Positions 1 to 11,380 of a DNA stretch of 64,000 nucleotides are shown here, piece after piece; within the stretch, counting starts at the first letter, position 1; the number at the start of each line of letters is the position of its first letter. The stretch spans positions 20,924,810-20,988,809 of the forward strand of contig CM075187.1 of NCBI GenBank assembly GCA_037577475.1. Direction: 5' to 3'. The stretch comes from Chaunax sp. Z400. Taxonomy: Eukaryota > Chordata > Actinopteri > Lophiiformes > Chaunacidae. The notes beneath the pieces are model-generated. The model saw nothing but the letters and a program-made list of their open reading frames with translations, did no database searches and was not told the origin of the DNA. The translations under genes were made by a program, and so were the position numbers.

Positions 1-644
1 CAGCTCCTTCATAAAGCATCCAAACGCTCTAACTGTGCTGTCCTGAAAACCTTGCAGATGTAGTCTGTGGAGAACTTTGAAGCACTTCTTTGAATCTCAG
101 CAGAAACCCTCAAATATAAGGCCTGCTTTTTTCCTGAGTCCTTGGCATTCAAAACCCACCGGCTCTCTGTTGCATCTCTATCAACAGGTACTTGTCTTAT
201 CAGAATGCTTGCCAATAATAGCTGGAAGCCCACACTGTACTTTTCAGAGAACATTAACTCAAAGCAATAAAACCGCCTACTGCCACTATTTTGATTAGCA
301 ATTGCTCACATAAGTCTTTCTCAATCAAAAATGCAAAACATGCTATGCTTCTTTTGCTGTCTTACATAATAATAAACTGACTGTGGATTTCTATGATTGA
401 TTCTATGACTGTTGGGTGGACCAAAAAAGTTCTGATGTCACTTTGAGCTATAGAAAAACGTGACATGCATTTTTACCTGTTTTCTGTTGTTTTACAGCCC
501 AAAATCATGAAAATAACTACGAAAACAATAATATTAAGGGAAGGCATACTTATATCACCTTCATCATTATTCTGTCAATCCCTCAAGAATTCCCTGGTCA
601 GCTTCTGTGTGGATAACACAGTACATCCTGTACTGTTAGTGAGT

Positions 645-1215
645 ACCTCAGACTGTTGGCCAACTTGGAACTGGCTGAACTAGACTATCTACTCGATTAG
701 GGAAAAGTACCTGGTATTTACTTTTTTGGTGTCACCTTTGTTGAGGTTCCAAAAACGCTGAGCAGGTACTAAAAGGTGACGTGAAAACACTGCAGACCTT
801 TGATTGGTCAGAGAGAATCATCACTGCGTCATTGTGTCATCAATGTGGGGCATGGAATATGCTGCACAGCACAAGCCCATGCCTGCCAGTTTTAAAGAGC
901 CAAGCTAATATAGTGGCCATAATTTTTACTTAGTGGACACAATTAAGGAAAATGGCAACCCGAAAAACCAGGCCGTGGTCGACTGAGGAGGTGCAGACGT
1001 TCCTTTCTTTGGTAGCTGACAAGAGGATAATGACAGGCAGATAAGAGGTGTGTCACGTTGCGGATGACATCACGGCAATTTCAAGCGGCGCCGCTATGAT
1101 GACCAGCTACACTGAGACGGGACTATCCTCTAATGGAAAAGCTGAGTCCAGGCGAGTTGAGTGGAGCCGCTCCATGTAGTGGAAACACGGCTTTGACAAC
1201 CATAAAATTGAGGCG
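645..1215 (+). mobile_element. Harbinger-like DNA transposon remnant (non-autonomous)
   Basis: Composition and wording resemble a common teleost PIF/Harbinger family. An AAAAGTACCTGGTA-type block is followed by TTGAGGTTCC and a GGTACTAAAAGGTGACGTG block. A short frame with a Myb/SANT-like N-terminus follows (952-1044). The right part carries the GAGTCCAGGCGAGTTGAGT and GCTCCATGTAGTGGAAAC strings near a family end. The family call is by recognition, not by proven termini: I did not find a clean terminal inverted repeat or a 3-bp target duplication, so the ends are approximate. Confidence 0.5.
952..1044 (+). pseudogene. Truncated Myb/SANT-like transposon protein
   Basis: A 30-codon frame starts MATRKTRPWSTEEVQTFLSL and stops at TAA. 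The W-S-T-E-E-V...FL pattern is the first helix of the Myb/SANT-like DNA-binding domain that Harbinger elements carry as their second protein. Only the first third of such a domain remains before the stop, so it cannot be functional. It lies inside the Harbinger-like remnant, which supports the call. A host SANT gene is unlikely because no downstream exon is visible. Confidence 0.5.
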
Positions 1216-3516
1216 GGGAGGAAATATTGTGCAGTAGCACAGAATCAAAAGTAAAAAATTCCAACTGGACCATAGCTTTCATCCCCTAAAGTTGATTTTT
1301 ATTTTCTGTTGGGCTAAAAGGCTCTAAAAGCAATCCTCACTCTTCTGCTGCACCTGCAACAGTTGATTTTGGACGTCTGTGTTGTGTCAACATGTCTGCC
1401 CTCCTGTTTCAGTCCAGAGATCTGTTACATTAACTCAACAATTGCAGGAAGCAGCACTGATAGTGAGTTCTTGCTAATTGGCCCTAACAGCTACAGCTGT
1501 GGAAAACAGGGCTTGTCTGCCATTGCAGAGGGCTTGTACGCCTCACTGAATATATCACTGTAGATTTAGATTTATGATCCATCGCTGCAAAAAATATACG
1601 GCCTGAGCAAATAGAACACCGCAATGAGGGGGTAAAATTCTTGCTTTTTGAGTGAGCTGTGCCTTTGAAAACATTAAAAATTAAATGAATTAAATTATGT
1701 TGAGACCTTTTCCCACTGACGATAAACATTAACAAAGCAAGAATGGAAAAGTGAGATGCAATTATAAGGAAACAATGGAGTATGAAGCCCCGAGCGCTGC
1801 ACTGAAACGCCCACACAATTAACCTCTGAATAATTCACCTGACCTCTCAGGCCACAGGGCCACTCCTCCTCTCATCTTACCTGAAACAACCCGGACATTT
1901 TGATCGACCTTTTGAGCAAAACAATCTCCTCCATGTATCATGGAGAAACAGCCATTCAGGCAGACACAATGACATATCGATCTAACTATGGACAACCTTC
2001 AAACTGTGACACAAACTTAGATTCTGACCTGTATTCAATTAAGGCACAGCTAGAAGTAATTGACTGAGATCAAATTCAGAGAATGACCTGACATGACCCT
2101 TTTCAGTCCTCCTTCCAGTGGTCAGTTCTGATAAAGCAGCTGAGGTCCAGTCAACTTCTCACAGTAATTTACATCTCTAAGCATCTTCTGTCTAATTAAC
2201 ACCAATGCTTCCTTTGTCCTCCTTTAATATGCAATGTCCTCCAGGTATTCAAACTCCTCCTGTGAGATCGTGATTAACATGACTGGATGAATGAGTATCT
2301 GCACAAGCACTTTGTACAATCATCACTGTTCCCCACAGGATGAATCCTGATGGTGCCACCAATAGTTGTTGTTTTTTCACTTATCTAATAGGAAATATCT
2401 GATTATGTAAAAACATTCATGGTCCCAAGACAATGACTCCTAATGACTTTGGTGATCCTCTAATGGCAGCATTAGATTGACATCTGCGATTTTGAGTGAA
2501 ATGCATCAACAGCCATTGGATGTATTTCCATCAGCCTCAGCAAATGTTATCATGCTAACAGACTCAACTATGATACCTAACATTATACCAGCCAAACGTC
2601 CGCATGTTACCTTTGAGCATGTTAGCACAATGATGTTAGCATTATGGCCTCAGAGCCGCTATAGGTTGACTCTCTTCTGTTCTTTTGAAATCATTTGTAC
2701 TACTTATCAAAATCGACTAGTTTTCTGTGTATGTACTATTGTAGAGGTGTTACTGTGGGTTACTGCTTTATGCACGGCACATATTTTTAATGCATTATGA
2801 ACTGTTGATACTCTCAAATTGAAAAGTGTGCTTTGTCTGTACTGATAAAATATGCGAGGGCAGGTTTGCCATCATCAGTGCCACTGAGACTCACAGATAA
2901 GGGAGGTTTCATTTCTTTGTAAGTGACATGTCACAATTCACAGGATTAAGATTAAGGTTTTGAATGGTTCGAGACACCTGAATGCACTTTACTTAAAAAT
3001 TGACAGAATTGCCATGAAACTGTTCGTGGACAAACATTTCAATTTTGTTCAGCCTGTTGAAAGACTTTTTCCTTACACAAATCAAGGGTCTAAGGACAGA
3101 GGGTGTCGTACACTGTATAGACTGTAAAGACCACTGAGTCAGTGTGATTTGGGGCAATCTTTCCTTTTTGTCCAGCTGTTTTCTGAAGTAATTCCTCATG
3201 CACAAAATAAATGAGTATCATTAACATAACCAGTCATGTCATGGCCACTGTCACGTCAATGAGGAGACGTACATTTATTTCTCATTATAAAGCAGTGAAG
3301 GAGTCAATTTTCATCTTTTCAGCAGTTTTATATATACCCCTCTATGAGTCTGAGAACCTCATGGAGGACTGGAGGACTCTGACTCTGGGTTGTTGCCGCT
3401 GGTTCCAGGACTTAAGTTTGAATTCATTTGTGTCGTTGCAGTCCTGACATTTTTTTCAATCTTGCCATATACAGCACATTTATTGTTTTATTTTGAAAAG
3501 CTGTTGCATAAACAAT

Positions 3517-3518
<2 letters not shown>

Positions 3519-3549
<31 letters not shown>
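3519..3549. repeat. TTA/ATT microsatellite
   Basis: About ten uninterrupted ATT units abut the left arm of a perfect hairpin. Such adjacency is typical of a mobile element that carries or inserts beside a microsatellite. Confidence 0.9.
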
Positions 3550-3552
<3 letters not shown>

Positions 3553-3606
3553 GAATGCTGTCAGTCAGACAAACACCACTGTTTGTCTGACTGACAGCAT
3601 TCCATT
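3549..3606. repeat. Perfect 26-bp inverted repeat, 6-nt loop
   Basis: Left arm 3549-3574 and right arm 3581-3606 are exact reverse complements over 26 bases, separated by the loop ACCACT. The core is GGAATGCTGTCAGTCAGAC. Pairing stops sharply at both outer ends. There is no gene next to it. A transcript from either strand would fold into a hairpin without a mismatch. It could be a MITE-derived foldback, a microRNA-like precursor (though a perfect stem is unusual for one), or a replication-generated palindrome. Confidence 0.93.
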
Positions 3607-4109
3607 CTATAAAAGCAAAAAGTAATTTAATTGTAGGCAAAATGTAGATGTTTCAGGGGGCCCTTGACTTTTTCTTTGTCTTTTCTATGCCCCTGTATTA
3701 TTGTTACAACTGATAACCAATTAAAAACGGAGTCTGAAACGTATCTCGATATGAATAAGTACTTCACTGTCTTACTCATCCTACACCAGACAACTACACC
3801 ATTTAAAATCAACACTTTTCATAAACATCCTTCTTATCAGCATGTGCGTTCGTCTTCATCTAACTACAGTGGGATGGCATCATCATCATCTCAAAAACAA
3901 CTAAACACACTTTGGTGAGATAGTATGCATATGGCTCAGGGGAAAATGTTCCCTGTTAGACGTTTTAGACCAGCTGTCTTAGACCGACATGAGCAACCAG
4001 TGTTAATGTTATGGAAGTGCCCAAAAAGAGGGCACTTTTCCTCTGAGAGGACGGGAACCAGTGTTTTGTCCTCACTGTCTGCAGTCTTTCATTCTTTCCG
4101 TTACTTTTT

Positions 4110-4440
4110 TTTTAGTTTAGACTCCCTGGAGGGCAGCAGAAACAAGGACAGAGAGAGTGAGGAGACAGCGCTCGCTTATTCACTACAGCTTCCTGTTCTG
4201 CCTTTCTATCTCCCACCTCCATCTCTTCTTTTTCTCCCCCCAAATCCTCCAATCTCGGCGCGTTACCCCTGAAGCCACTACGGTCAGTGAAAAGCAGCGG
4301 CTCGGCTGAGCGTCCTCTTACCTTTGCGTCCTGTCTTCGTGCGGTGCGCCGAGCTGCGCGTCGCGAACGGTCCACAGCCAAAAACAATCTATCAACCACG
4401 AGAAGCAGCGAGGGTTAGTGTTTCCCTCCTGGTCTCTCAC
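4110..4440. promoter_or_regulatory. CpG-dense promoter-like block
   Basis: Most of the window is CpG-poor, but about 4250-4380 holds CpG roughly every 7-8 bases, including GGCGCG, GCGCCGAGCTGCGCGTCGCG and CGGCTCGG. It is flanked by pyrimidine-rich DNA. On the minus strand a consensus splice donor, CAAAG|GTAAGAG, ends an exon at 4322. The block is therefore a candidate promoter/first-exon region, either of a minus-strand neighbour, of wdfy3 itself (coding start 23.5 kb downstream), or bidirectional. No TATA box is evident. Confidence 0.5.
4322..4400 (-). other. Candidate first exon of a minus-strand transcript
   Basis: Read on the minus strand, the CpG-dense segment ends ...GGACGCAAAG and is followed by GTAAGAG, which matches the vertebrate 5' splice consensus. 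The last exon base would be 4322; the upper boundary (transcription start) is unknown. In mammals WDFY3 is flanked upstream by ARHGAP24, transcribed the opposite way, so a divergent neighbour is plausible, but nothing coding for it is seen here. Confidence 0.3.
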
Positions 4441-6568
4441 CACCAGCCTCTCCTCCCCTCAGTCCGGTCCCCTCCTCTATTTTCTCCACCCCTCCTTCTC
4501 TCTCCACTCCCCTCCATGGGCGCAGAGTTTGCCTTATGCAGTTATGCTGTAATTCAAACCTTTATTTACTACATTATAAAAACATTTAGGGTGGCACGAG
4601 GAGGTTCGAGGCGAGATAACAGGCGGGTCACATGACTTATGGTGGTAATTAAGACCAGGATCAGCAAATTCTGAGTGATGCTTCTTTCATTACGTTTTTC
4701 ATTTAATTTATATATATATATTTACTTTTTTTAAATTTTGTTTTTTAAGGAAAGCATCACAGATCTACTGATATGGCTTTTAAGACCTCATCCTCTCCGT
4801 CAAGGCTCAAATTAAACCCATGCTGCAGTGGTTTATGCAGTTTATGTTGGTGTTGGTTGATTAAAGTTTAGGTTACGTTCATTATCACAGTTCTCTGAGT
4901 TGCATGAGTGAGATGTATGAGATACGCCCCTCACATAGTGAGACATCAGTGCCTTTTACACAGCCCACACAGGGCGGTGCTGCTGTTCTTTCTTTGCGCC
5001 TCACTCTTCAGCACACACATTTTAAGGCAGTGATGGAGGTTGTTCCACCTCTAGCTGAGGTGGAGGATGTCTGTATAACCCGGTTAGACAAGGCGGTGCG
5101 ACAAGATGGGGACGTGACCTTTTGATGATGTATTATGTGTGCGACCCAGTTAGCATTTAAGTCAAAGAAGAAGAAAATCAACAGAAAAGATTTTCAAACA
5201 GGTAAGTAAGGTAAAGGTAAGTAAGGTGCAAGCTCCTTACTCTTTGAGCAGAGGATGACATCATCCGCCATGTAACAGGGAAAGTAAATGATGTCGCTCG
5301 AAACACATATAAAATGTCACATAATGCCGACGTTACACCAAACAACTTCTCAAGAGATTTCAGTGTCGCAGACAGACACATTTCCAATGCCGGATTAAAA
5401 TCCTGATATTTTTTACCAGAGTTTTGGCGTGCTCCCATCATCTCGATCATTTGGTGTGTGGTGGTCACATAATTCAGTCCAAGCTGTCTTAAGTCAGTCT
5501 TTTCTCGTCTTGATGTTCCTATAAAATCAAACATGTTTAACATTATCATGACTTTACAGTCTTGGCTCATGCAAATAGTGGCGTTCGATCACTTGAACAT
5601 CATCAACTACCAATAGGTGATGCTCTCTCCAGCACCAAACAGGAAGCAGCAAACCTGGTGGATTTTAAGCATGGAGAACATTTCTGTGGAGCCGCAAGAA
5701 TGTGAACAAGATTCTCTTCAGCTGTGTGGTTGCTCACTAGCTCTCTAAAATCACACATTGGAGGGGCATCATTAATTTTTCAGTGTAAATAAGCAAAGGC
5801 GGCATGGAGAAGGGTGTTTATTTATGCTATTTATACTGTGCTATTGCATGATCCCTGTGTAAGCAGGGCAATCAAAACAAATGAATGAGAACTCTATCTT
5901 ATTTTTGTGACACAAATTCAAACAGTCTTTCAGGGAAATCTTCATCCATGTATTTCGGGCAATGTGACAAGTGGGCTGACATAATTTAAAGGCTGCAGTA
6001 TAACTGTATATCAAATGCACAATATCTAAATAAACATTATAGACATTTCCCTGTAATTAAGCAGTGCATATTTGTTATCCTCTGAAACCCTGGGATCTGC
6101 CCTAGAATCTAAAATCTTCTTTAAGCTCAACTGCTGAATATGGCTTACTTGTAAAGAACTAATATGTATGATACTAACTCTTGCATATGAGGCAATGCAA
6201 TGTTGACCTGGCAGTGATTTTGTTGGCCCGGGCATACCGACCGAGGTCGAGCACGGCTTGCTTTATTTCTGGAAGTGGTTCAGCGACCAGCACCAACTCC
6301 TCCACCTCCTTAACAGTTTCGTTATCTATGAGACTTGGCGGTGGGATTCAAAAAGTAAATTTAGACAATATAGTCATTGCTTCACCTTTCAATATTCAAG
6401 CGAGTTATGAATGTGAAGCTGTGCAGACACTGTATATTGACTCCTGTATTTCATATGTACATTTAAAGTTGTCATGACCTAAAACATGATTAAAATTGTG
6501 TAAAGTTCAGTTAGGACTCTACCATAAGAAGAAGGCATTTTATATCATTTGAAACAAAAATATATAAG
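4441..6568. other. Gene-free spacer with unclassified repeat-like block
   Basis: About 4900-5720 differs from its surroundings: higher GC, a 130-codon open frame on the minus strand (5178-5570) with no recognisable domain, and tandem GGTAAGTAAGGT words at 5200-5230. It reads like decayed transposon DNA, but I cannot assign a family. The rest is AT-rich with no supported feature. Confidence 0.4.
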
Positions 6569-6969
6569 GAATCCAGGGAGAACGGCAGCACAGTAGTGTA
6601 GTTGGTGAGTATCACAGTTGTCTCACAGCAAGAAGGTCCTGAGTTCAAATCCACCTGAGGACCTGAGACTTTTCTGTGTGGAGTTTGCATGTTCTCCCCG
6701 TGTCTGTGTGGGTTCCCTCCGGGTTCTCCGGCTTCCTCCCATCACCAAAAACATGTAATATAGGTGAACTGGTGACTCTAAATTGACCGTAGGCATAAAT
6801 GTACGTGAGAATTGTTGTTTATCTTTCTATATGTGGCCCTGTGATTAACTGGTGACTTGTCCAGGGTGAACCCCGTCTCTCGCCCAAAGTCAGCTGGGAT
6901 AGGCTCCAGCCCCCCCCCCCCCCCCCCCCCGTGACCCTGCACAGGTTACAGAGAATGAATGAATCCAGG
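6569..6969 (+). mobile_element. tRNA-headed SINE with L2/Maui-type tail
   Basis: The element is bounded by an exact 9-bp direct repeat GAATCCAGG at 6569-6577 and 6961-6969 (target-site duplication). The 5' part has a GGCAGCACAGTAGTGTAG head and a polymerase III B-box-like GAGTTCAAATCC. The middle has GTGGAGTTTGCATGTTCTCC and TGGTGACTCTAAATTGACCG. The 3' part is GTCAGCTGGGATAGGCTCCAG, then a C tract (6910-6930), then GTGACCCTGCACAGGTTACAG. This layout is a common teleost SINE that shares its tail with L2/Maui LINEs. The long C tract is an expansion of the usual short run. Confidence 0.85.
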
Positions 6970-9900
6970 AAGTTATACCATAACAGAATAGGAAGGTATC
7001 TGGCAGTGCAGTGTGTGAAACAGTGAACATGTAGGGACCTCTGCTGTTCACTTTAGAGAACAAATGTGAATACCTGTCACAAGGTATAATTATTAAGTAA
7101 ATAATTAAATTAGACACTTTCTGGATTAAATATATTTCAAGTCTAAATTAAATGAGGAGAAGAAGCTATTTATATATGCCAAGCCAATTTAGGCAATTAT
7201 TTTGATATGTTACTTTTACCTCTGTGTTAGACGTCTAAAATGAATTTGCAAATGACAAAATTGGTTCTGTTATTTGAATTAGATTTTTTAGTTTTGGTTT
7301 TGATTTTAAAAACCTTCAAGATGGTAGTCTCTCTTCTCTTTGTCTGAGCTCCTCCCACATTATGGTAGGTCACTGTCACCACACAACAAAGGTTGAAGTC
7401 ACCAGAAGACGAATGTCTATTACCCCTTCATTGATATCATGAAGACCGAGGTCATTTGAAGGTTTACTTCAGAAATGGATGTAAACATTTTCTCACTGAT
7501 GCGTTCAGGTACCAATGCTGTTGAGCTGCAGACACAAACATGCAGCTTTACAAATAAGCAGGTTTTTCCCAGCAGTACAGTGAGCAAAATCTTTCTTACT
7601 TAACTGTCTTTCTAACTTCATTTAACTTTCTGTCTGAACTCAAATAAACTGAGCAGTATTTCTTTGGTCACTGTTTTTCAGTACACAGTGCACGATTAAA
7701 AAAAAGTAGAATAAAAGAACTTTTAGTAACAAAAAACACTCCAAAAAAATCAAAAGACTCATGACTAAAGCAGTTTAAATTTAAAACCAACTATTCAAGA
7801 TGTACCAAACTGACATATCATAATTAAATAATCAGATAATTATTAGATAATCTAAAATCATTATATTCATAAACATAGCATTATATGGCTAACTTCGTGT
7901 TCACTTTATAGCATGGACCCCAGAGACTTTTTTGTATGTTTCGAGGTTTTACATACATCAAGACTTCCTCATTTCTGTCTAACCACATAAGCACAGTCTT
8001 TTGTTTCTTTCTGCAAATGAACGCATGCATGAGAATTTACTCTCTGACCTCACAGCTCAAAATGACAAACTTGTCATTTGTGTGGCATGTGCACATTAAA
8101 TTTGTCTGTCGCTACTGCGTATTATGGCACAACATCAAACATTTTCAATTGGCCCTTACCAGATCATCATACAGCTCTGGGTAAAACCTTGCAGACAGGA
8201 TTAATCCAGAGGAGAACACTTTACCCCAGGCTTGGTAGGCCTGCAGCAACTGATGCCTAAGTAGCAGCACACATTGCCAAGCATCTCTGACACGCTCCTG
8301 TAATAGCACTACCACCCCAAGTGTAGAGTCAACAGTGGATTGATTGTGTGCAAATAAATTAACCAAAGTGCACACTGACTTCATTTCAGTAATGCTGAAG
8401 TCTTTTGTGGTGTGTGGTTAAGGTGCCAATACTTGCATGCAGTGCGCTCTGCACAGGGAAGTCATGCTGTGAACTAGTGCTGCATATTCTGTAGTATTAT
8501 CAGCACTCACAATCTCTGAGACTAGATGCAGGGACAGGATACTTTGTCTATAAACTAATGAAAAGAAGCCATATTTTCAGTGCATCTGTCCTAGGCTGGC
8601 CCACGATTAGAGTCCCCATTGCTGCATTGTTTAGACTTAGCTAATAATGTCTAACACATTATCAGAATCAGCAGGTGCACATTCTGTTACCTCACCACAA
8701 TGTGGGTAACATCACACACTCATCTTGATAAATGGGATGTAAAAGGGACTATGACTTTGAAAGTCTTTGCACATCCGATTTAAAATGTCACTATTCTATC
8801 ACAAAACTCCAATGAACACTTCAGTTGGGGGGGCGGCCATTACAGCCTGCAGAGTCAGATAAGTGGAGCAGTGACCTGGTCACCACTGCCGGCCTGCCAA
8901 CCAGAGAGCGTTGAGGATAAAGACCGAAACACTCAGTGAAGGTTGGGCACCTCCTGAAGACCTCAATGCATCCAGAGGAAGAAACCAACTACAACCAGGC
9001 CCTCATCCATCGGCGCCGCCCCCCCTACACAACCGGCTCCACCGTCACCCACAAGTCTCCCACAAAGTCTTCCACAAGCCAAGATGCCATCAGGATAGTG
9101 TAACTACCAAGGGATTGAATCATCTAGTCCTAGAAATAACTCAAATATGTTCAAAAGAACTGAACGAGGTCAAACTTATACCACAGTCCGGAAACCCACA
9201 AGGAAAATGGCATGGCTAAATTTTTTCGACTGGTCCTGCAATCTGAGCCACTTAGAAACTCACACCACAATGAAATATCATCATGAACAAGGAAAAATAA
9301 AACATAAAAGGAGAAATGATTAAACACGATAGTTCCCATATTAAGGTGGTGTCAAGGCTCAGGGCAAAATATAAAACAAAACAGGAACTCATCCCATAAA
9401 AAGTAGGCTACAAGTTGTCGGGAGGCGTAATGACTAGCAAGATGGTTTGCCTTCAAGAGTGTAATGATTGTCTATAATGGTGATGGCAACCCTGTACACA
9501 CAGGCCTACAAGTCATATTCATCTTCTTCACAGTCAAAATAATCACTGAGCATGAGAAACACCTTTAAATGAGTAAAAACAGAGCAGGTTACAACAAAAC
9601 AAAATGTTATTCTACCATATTAAATTTAAGTGAAAACTATTCCTAGACGGTCTGTGTATCTTTTAGTAATTTGATTTTCGTTTCAGAAATGGATATCAAA
9701 AAACAAAACAAACAACAACAAAAAACAAGTGGTCATTTGATGTTTCGTTTTAAAATACAAAAGCCAAACTTGAAATACACGGCGTTTTCCTTTTTGTAGC
9801 CAAAAAGGGAGGAGGGAAATTTAAAAAAAAATTGATTTGATTTTCATTTCTGTTTGAACCAGAAAAAAATAAAATCACTAGAAAACAGAAACAAAAGACC

Positions 9901-10284
9901 AGGTGCAGTCATCTGGCTACAAAACAAGAGCAACGAAGGCTAATGTGGGACTACCGGTGTGCCAGAGCAGCTTGATGACTGAAATGAAACATTTCTGATT
10001 AGTAGAATGTTCAGTGTTCTCATAATGGAATCTAAATGTTTAACTTTTACAATTTTTACCAATACTATTACTACTATTATTTTGAAATATTACAGAAAGC
10101 CCACAACAACATAACTGCATAGCAAAGAGCCTATTAGATAATGGAGAGGCCTTTTTTCTGGTTTCTGACAATAGTCAATTAAAATGCTATTCGTTTTTCA
10201 TCCCCTTTACAAGTAATAGTTGTAAGCCTTTGGTTTATTGTGTTATGGTTTATACAAGTGTGTGTGTGTGTGTTGTCATGTCTG
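6970..10284. other. Gene-free spacer
   Basis: AT-rich DNA with no gene that I can support. A GC-richer patch around 8820-9230 contains an unassigned 60-codon open frame, listed separately. Runs of A and CAAAA words occur at 9700-9900. Confidence 0.6.
8921..9103 (+). other. Unassigned 60-codon open frame
   Basis: The frame is open between stops at 8918-8920 and 9101-9103 and contains one ATG at 8966. From there the product begins MHPEEETNYNQALIHRRRPP, continues rich in Thr/Ser/Lys and ends in a hydrophobic IRIV tail. It overlaps another open frame in a different phase, so both may simply reflect GC-richer, stop-poor DNA. No acceptor, promoter or domain was recognised. It could be a fragment of a retroposed gene or of a mobile element. 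Confidence 0.2.
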
Positions 10285-10578
10285 CACTGGTTTCTTTAAT
10301 ATCTTATTTTGTGCAATACCGTATTTATATTGTATTTATAATTCATTTTATGTCACTTGTTTTCTAATTTACTGTTTTTTGTATGTAAATAGAGCCATAT
10401 TTTGCCCAGGTGTGCTGACAGCAATTAAAGACATTAAAATTATTGCACAAACAAAAAATATAAACTGCAAATATTTTTTGTTTGTGTAATAATTTAATGT
10501 CTTCACTGGTTTCTTTAATATCTTATTTTGTGCAATGCCTTATTTATATTGTATTTATTTTATGTCACTTGTTTCTAA
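10285..10578. repeat. Direct repeat pair enclosing a 33-bp foldback
   Basis: A block starting CACTGGTTTCTTTAATATC at 10285-10367 recurs at 10504-10578 with few substitutions and one short deletion. Immediately before the second copy lies an inverted repeat. Arms 10428-10461 and 10471-10503 match except for one mismatch and one extra base, around the 9-nt loop AAACTGCAA. The arms share AAGACATTAAA and ACACAAACAAAAAATAT. The combination of a duplication with a hairpin at the junction suggests a mobile element or a template-switch event. Confidence 0.85.
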
Positions 10579-10728
10579 TACAGATTTTTTTGTGGATTTA
10601 AAAGAAAAGAAAATCTCGAAGACATACATGCAGTTTCTGTGTGAGTGTATGAAGATTGGCAGTGAAATTGACTGCAATGCAAGGGGGGCGCCAGCTAAAA
10701 TCTTGCCTAGGGCACCACATTGGTCAGG

Positions 10729-10730
<2 letters not shown>

Positions 10731-10806
<76 letters not shown>
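10731..10806. repeat. (CA)n microsatellite, about 38 units
   Basis: Uninterrupted CA dinucleotides followed by GAGAGA. Confidence 0.98.
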
Positions 10807-10810
<4 letters not shown>

Positions 10811-11380
10811 AGAAAATAAATCATAGGGGATGGATCATTCACTGCAACATTTAACCTGGTTCTCATGCATTACTGCTTCACAGATAATTTATGCTACTGC
10901 CAACTGACATGATTTTAAAGCTGATTTTTTCCCTCCAACTGTCTTAAAATGCATATCAGGGATATCAAAAATTTTCAGGGGGGCATGCCCCCAAGCAAGC
11001 TCAGTTTTTGGACCTCGGTGTTTCTAAAACCCTGCATATGGCCATGGGTGCAAGCACATTTGCTGCTTACATAAGTTTGGAGCTGGATGTGAAAATGACT
11101 TCATAGCCTAATTAATCTGTATAATCTGCTTAATGGAGGAAAAACTTCTTCAATTTTCTCATGCACAAATTGGCTGAACAACTAAACGTCCTGTAATCAT
11201 CCCAATAATCCAACTGGATCCATTACATGAAGGTCCTGTTTTGTTTTGTTTTTTGTCCTGAATTGGTCATGATAGAGAAGAGACAGAAGGAGATAATCGG
11301 GAAGGACACACAGCAACAACATTTTTTGTCCACATCATGTTAGGTTTTACACGAACGCCCTTCAGTTGTCTTTAACCTAT

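Larger units (their letters stand above)
1..4109. other. Gene-free 5' flank
   Basis: No reading frame here has splice context, a recognisable domain or a plausible length; the open stretches are chance frames in AT-rich DNA. The stretch holds the Harbinger-like remnant (about 645-1215), a TTA microsatellite and a perfect hairpin (3519-3606), all listed separately. About 1230-3500 looks like unique intergenic or intronic DNA. Whether it is intergenic or intron of a neighbouring gene cannot be told from the sequence. Confidence 0.7.

Noticed and set aside
3925..4635. Overlapping frames of 95-115 codons on both strands at the CpG block
   Set aside because: GC-rich DNA is stop-poor. None has a domain, and the block is better explained as promoter/first-exon DNA.
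6590..6670. A functional tRNA gene in the SINE head
   Set aside because: Only a B-box-like motif is preserved and no cloverleaf can be drawn. The target duplication shows that it is part of a SINE.
10555..10866. Open frames across CA/GT microsatellites (also at 40433-40679, 42207-42583, 46987-47196)
   Set aside because: Poly-His-Thr or poly-Cys-Val translations of dinucleotide repeats are open simply because the repeat lacks stops.
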